Shown piece after piece: positions 62,026-64,000 of a stretch of 64,000 bases of DNA. Position 1 is the stretch's first letter. The number at the start of each line of letters is the position of its first letter. The notes under the pieces were generated by a model. That model saw only the letters and a program-made list of their open reading frames with translations. It was not told the DNA's origin and did not search any database. This DNA comes from Chitinophaga sp. YR573. Its GTDB lineage: Bacteria; Bacteroidota; Bacteroidia; Chitinophagales; Chitinophagaceae. Made by a program: the position numbers and the translations under genes. Location: contig NZ_FOJF01000001.1 of the NCBI RefSeq assembly GCF_900110995.1, positions 513,199-577,198 of the forward strand, written 5' to 3'.

Positions 62026-62033
62026 CAAATGTA
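62026..62033 (-). promoter_or_regulatory. -7 box of rtcB
   Basis: CAAATGTA is the complement of TACATTTG (TAnnTTTG). It is only 5 bp before the ATG, which suggests a leaderless message. A -33 TTG is not seen. Confidence 0.4.
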
Positions 62034-62042
62034 ATATCCATG

Positions 62043-62061
62043 TGCGCAGCTTTCCTGCGCA
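62043..62061. promoter_or_regulatory. 7-bp palindrome in the rtcB/SDR divergent region
   Basis: TGCGCAG (62043-62049) and CTGCGCA (62055-62061) with a 5-nt spacer, near the -33 position of the rtcB promoter. A candidate operator. Confidence 0.4.
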
Positions 62062-62082
62062 GATAAAAAAGATGATAAAGAA

Positions 62083-62098
62083 TGTGATGCAGGTCACG
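62083..62098. promoter_or_regulatory. Crp/Fnr-like site upstream of the SDR gene
   Basis: TGTGATGCAGGTCACG fits the classical TGTGA-N6-TCACA symmetry (GTGA/TCAC are exact). It lies about 40 bp before the SDR start, at an activator distance. A Crp-type protein is encoded at 21107, but binding is only inferred. Confidence 0.5.
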
Positions 62099-62132
62099 TA
62101 ATCAGCTTCTGAATATTTGCGTGCTTTGGCAT

Positions 62133-62867
62133 ATGAAAAAGCAAACAATTATTGTTACCGGAGCATCTTCCGGAATAGGCAAGGAAATAGCCAGATATTT
62201 TCTTCAACAGGGAGACAACGTTGTGATAAATGCTGCTACTCCGGATAAATTACTGCAGGCATTTAATGATCTGGGCGCAGGTGATAACCTGGCAATGCTG
62301 GCAGGGAATGTAAGTGATAAGAAAACAGGGGAGCAACTGGTATCGCTGGCGCTTGAAAGATTCGGTACTGTAGACGTGCTGGTCAATAACGCTGGTATCT
62401 TTGAAACAAAGCCATTCCTGGAAGTGGATAACGCTTATCTTGATCGTTTCTTAACTACCAACCTGAAGGGGACATTCTTTACTACACAGGCGGTTATTCC
62501 GCAAATGCTGAAACAGCATGATGGAGTGGTGATTAACATCGGTACGCCACTGGTAAACAAGGGCATTGGCGGTGTACCTGCTACTGCGCCTATTTCCAGT
62601 AAAGGAGCGATTCATGCGCTGACAATTCAGCTGGCTGCTGAATTCGGCAGGGATAATATCCGGGTGAATACAGTTGCCCCGGGGACAATACGCACGCCAA
62701 TGCATGGAGATAGTGTGGATGATAGTGCCGGTTTACATTTAATCAACAGAGTGGGTGAAGCGGAAGAAGTGGCTAAGATGGTGTATACAGTAGCCAAGAG
62801 TAATTTTATCACCGGGGCTATTATCAATGTAGATGGTGGTATGGCCGCTGGCTATAATCTGAATTAA
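62133..62867 (+). CDS. Atypical short-chain dehydrogenase/reductase
   Basis: 244 residues from ATG 62133. The Rossmann motif is VTGASSGIGKEIA, with DVLVNNAGIF and N110 (LTTNLKGTFF) of the SDR tetrad, and the C-terminal GGMAAGYN typical of the family. The catalytic segment is changed: where YxxxK is expected the protein reads TAPISSKGAI, giving P153 and K157, and the Ser is Thr (NIGTPL, T138). The Lys is kept. A related group of SDRs with APxxSK exists as I recall, so this may be a subfamily and not a dead enzyme. It may be activated from the Crp-like site. Confidence 0.9.
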   Translation: MKKQTIIVTGASSGIGKEIARYFLQQGDNVVINAATPDKLLQAFNDLGAGDNLAMLAGNVSDKKTGEQLVSLALERFGTVDVLVNNAGIFETKPFLEVDNAYLDRFLTTNLKGTFFTTQAVIPQMLKQHDGVVINIGTPLVNKGIGGVPATAPISSKGAIHALTIQLAAEFGRDNIRVNTVAPGTIRTPMHGDSVDDSAGLHLINRVGEAEEVAKMVYTVAKSNFITGAIINVDGGMAAGYNLN

Positions 62868-62882
62868 GTATTTTTTAAGCAG

Positions 62883-62910
62883 GAAAGCCACATTACTGTG
62901 GCTTTCTTTT
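62883..62910 (+). terminator. Intrinsic terminator of the SDR gene
   Basis: Perfect 10-bp stem GAAAGCCACA / TGTGGCTTTC with a 4-nt loop, followed by TTTT. It lies between convergent genes and overlaps the first bases past the next stop. Confidence 0.8.
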
Positions 62911-64000
62911 AGTCTATTAATAATCCGGTTACTGCGGCAGTATTCCTTGCCCATTCGGCAGTATACATTTCATCTGCATCAGCAGTATCTGTTAATACCA
63001 GACCCTGTGCTTTCGCTTTGACCTGTAACAACTGTCCGATAGTTTGTTTACTGTTCAGACGTTGCAACATACCCTCCACTGTTTTTATATGCAGGTTTTT
63101 GGCCAACTGTCCGTCGAAAGGTATTTCCAGCCAGATGATTTCACGGGTAGCCAGTTCCAGTACGCCAAATACCAATCCTTTTGACAGGCCATTGACGATA
63201 CGTACCTGGTGCTGTACACAGGAAGGATCATACGCTACTCCCGTCTTATTAGATACCTTCATTGGATACTTACTGTTCATCCATCCTACTGTCAGGTTCA
63301 GCGCAAGATCTCCGGCACTGTAGGCATTACAGGTGAATACTACATACTTAGCGTCCGCCTTTTGCAGGATGTCTAAATTCATGTCTATATATTCCGCAGT
63401 ACCTATCTGTGAAGGTATTTCCCTGATATCACCGCTATGCCTACATCCGGTAGTATTTAAATTCCCGAAGTAACACATCTCTGCTGTAGTTTCATAAATG
63501 ATCCTGCAGCTCAGGTCCATATCCAGGTGTTGTGCTTTTAATCCTGTTCCCCACTGCATAAACAAACGCACCGTATCTCCTTCTACCGGGAAACGTGTCC
63601 CCTGTAATGCCATAGGCATGTCCTGCACTGTTTCTGAACGGTCACCTATAGCCAATGGGATTTTAAACAATACAGGATCTATATACATAGATACATTTGT
63701 ATTTTCTATAGCAGCAAAACGTTTAATCATCACCATTTCATACAGGTCCTTTACTGCCTTTACCATTACAGCCCGGTGCTCAGGACTGTATGCAGACAGT
63801 AACGGATTGGCAGGTATCGTTTTGCTGACACTTCCCAATGGTTTTACAACCCTGTCAGTTGCAGGATCGAAATAAATATCCGCATACATGCTTAATGTCA
63901 GGATCAGCCTTGCAGGCACCTTATCTATCACTTCTTTAAAAGCGGCTATCGTATCTACTTCACCAAACCACAGCATATTGGCAAACAATGAACGGGCAAA
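62909..64000 (-). CDS. TerD-like C-terminal domain protein (MXAN_6230/SCO0854-like), partial
   Basis: The reading frame is open to the window edge (upstream codons encode FARSLFANM), so only the C-terminal 363 residues are seen. The opening FANMLWFGEVDTIAAFKEVI and VKPLGSVSKTIPANPLL recall MXAN_6230/SCO0854-type proteins. From about residue 130 a TerD-like beta sandwich follows: GDTVRLFMQWGTGLKAQHLD, MDLSCRIIYETTAEMC, HSGDIREIPSQIGTAEYIDM and ADAKYVVFTCNAYSAGDL. TerD domains bind Ca2+ in tellurite- and stress-resistance systems. No other ter genes are in view. Confidence 0.78.
   Translation of the reverse strand, partial: FARSLFANMLWFGEVDTIAAFKEVIDKVPARLILTLSMYADIYFDPATDRVVKPLGSVSKTIPANPLLSAYSPEHRAVMVKAVKDLYEMVMIKRFAAIENTNVSMYIDPVLFKIPLAIGDRSETVQDMPMALQGTRFPVEGDTVRLFMQWGTGLKAQHLDMDLSCRIIYETTAEMCYFGNLNTTGCRHSGDIREIPSQIGTAEYIDMNLDILQKADAKYVVFTCNAYSAGDLALNLTVGWMNSKYPMKVSNKTGVAYDPSCVQHQVRIVNGLSKGLVFGVLELATREIIWLEIPFDGQLAKNLHIKTVEGMLQRLNSKQTIGQLLQVKAKAQGLVLTDTADADEMYTAEWARNTAAVTGLLID

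Noticed and set aside
1..64000. Prophage, IS element or defence island
   Set aside because: No integrase, terminase, DDE transposase or restriction genes are found; the only transposase-like sequence is the fused module in the sensor.
1..64000. tRNA, rRNA and riboswitches
   Set aside because: No T-loop-like words with matching acceptor stems and no rRNA blocks were seen in the intergenic regions; known riboswitch cores were not recognised.

Overview
The window looks like a chromosomal segment of a Bacteroidota bacterium, most like Chitinophaga and its relatives. The evidence is SusC/SusD outer-membrane pairs, ECF sigma/FecR pairs, a TonB receptor with an STN domain, many lipoproteins with short linkers, DUF5777, DUF2147 and DUF3347 families, no recognisable Shine-Dalgarno sequences, and several upstream boxes of the Bacteroidota -7 type (TAnnTTTG). 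About 50 protein genes are supported. I see no rRNA, tRNA, CRISPR array, prophage or intact insertion sequence.

Layout. 1-6.1 kb: start of a SusC-like receptor, a 7TM sensor fused to a transposase-type DNA-binding module, DUF2147, topoisomerase III and an unrecognised protein with an eCIS-cargo-like N-terminus. 6.2-10.3 kb: a GH16 enzyme without a signal peptide, its small partner, and an HTTM membrane protein. 10.5-14.7 kb: a six-gene operon (ECF sigma, trans-envelope barrel protein, OB-fold protein, cytochrome c lipoprotein, YceI, DUF5777). 14.9-19.2 kb: a four-gene redox/methyltransferase cluster. 19.3-24.2 kb: CLC channel, Crp-type regulator, FtsX-type permease. 24.3-31.6 kb: a tight five-gene operon (SWIM, DUF5691, MoxR AAA, DUF5682, vWA). 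31.6-37.4 kb: AraC regulator, barrel, YceI, a zinc-protease-like lipoprotein and a GH2 enzyme. 37.5-40.7 kb: copper-handling genes. 40.8-43.2 kb: GH43, AraC and PEBP. 43.3-55.2 kb: a polysaccharide utilisation locus reading sigma, FecR, SusC, SusD, NHL lipoprotein, beta-helix lipoprotein and GH89. 55.4-59.5 kb: a LytS/LytR pair with a small membrane protein, then a TraB-like/ECF sigma/4-TM operon. 59.9-64 kb: lipoprotein, RtcB, atypical SDR and a TerD-like gene cut by the window end.

How the genes work together. The PUL is the clearest functional unit: the STN domain of the SusC would signal to FecR and the ECF sigma, and the operon would bind, import and trim glycans ending in alpha-GlcNAc. 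The SWIM-to-vWA operon is an uncharacterised MoxR/vWA machine carrying a TraB/TIKI-like putative hydrolase.

The strongest unexplained signals are the sensor/transposase-module fusion at 641-2512, the five-gene MoxR/vWA operon, and a family of four near-identical double-hairpin elements. Three of the elements sit 8-10 nt after a stop codon, and the fourth runs into the end of the CLC gene.
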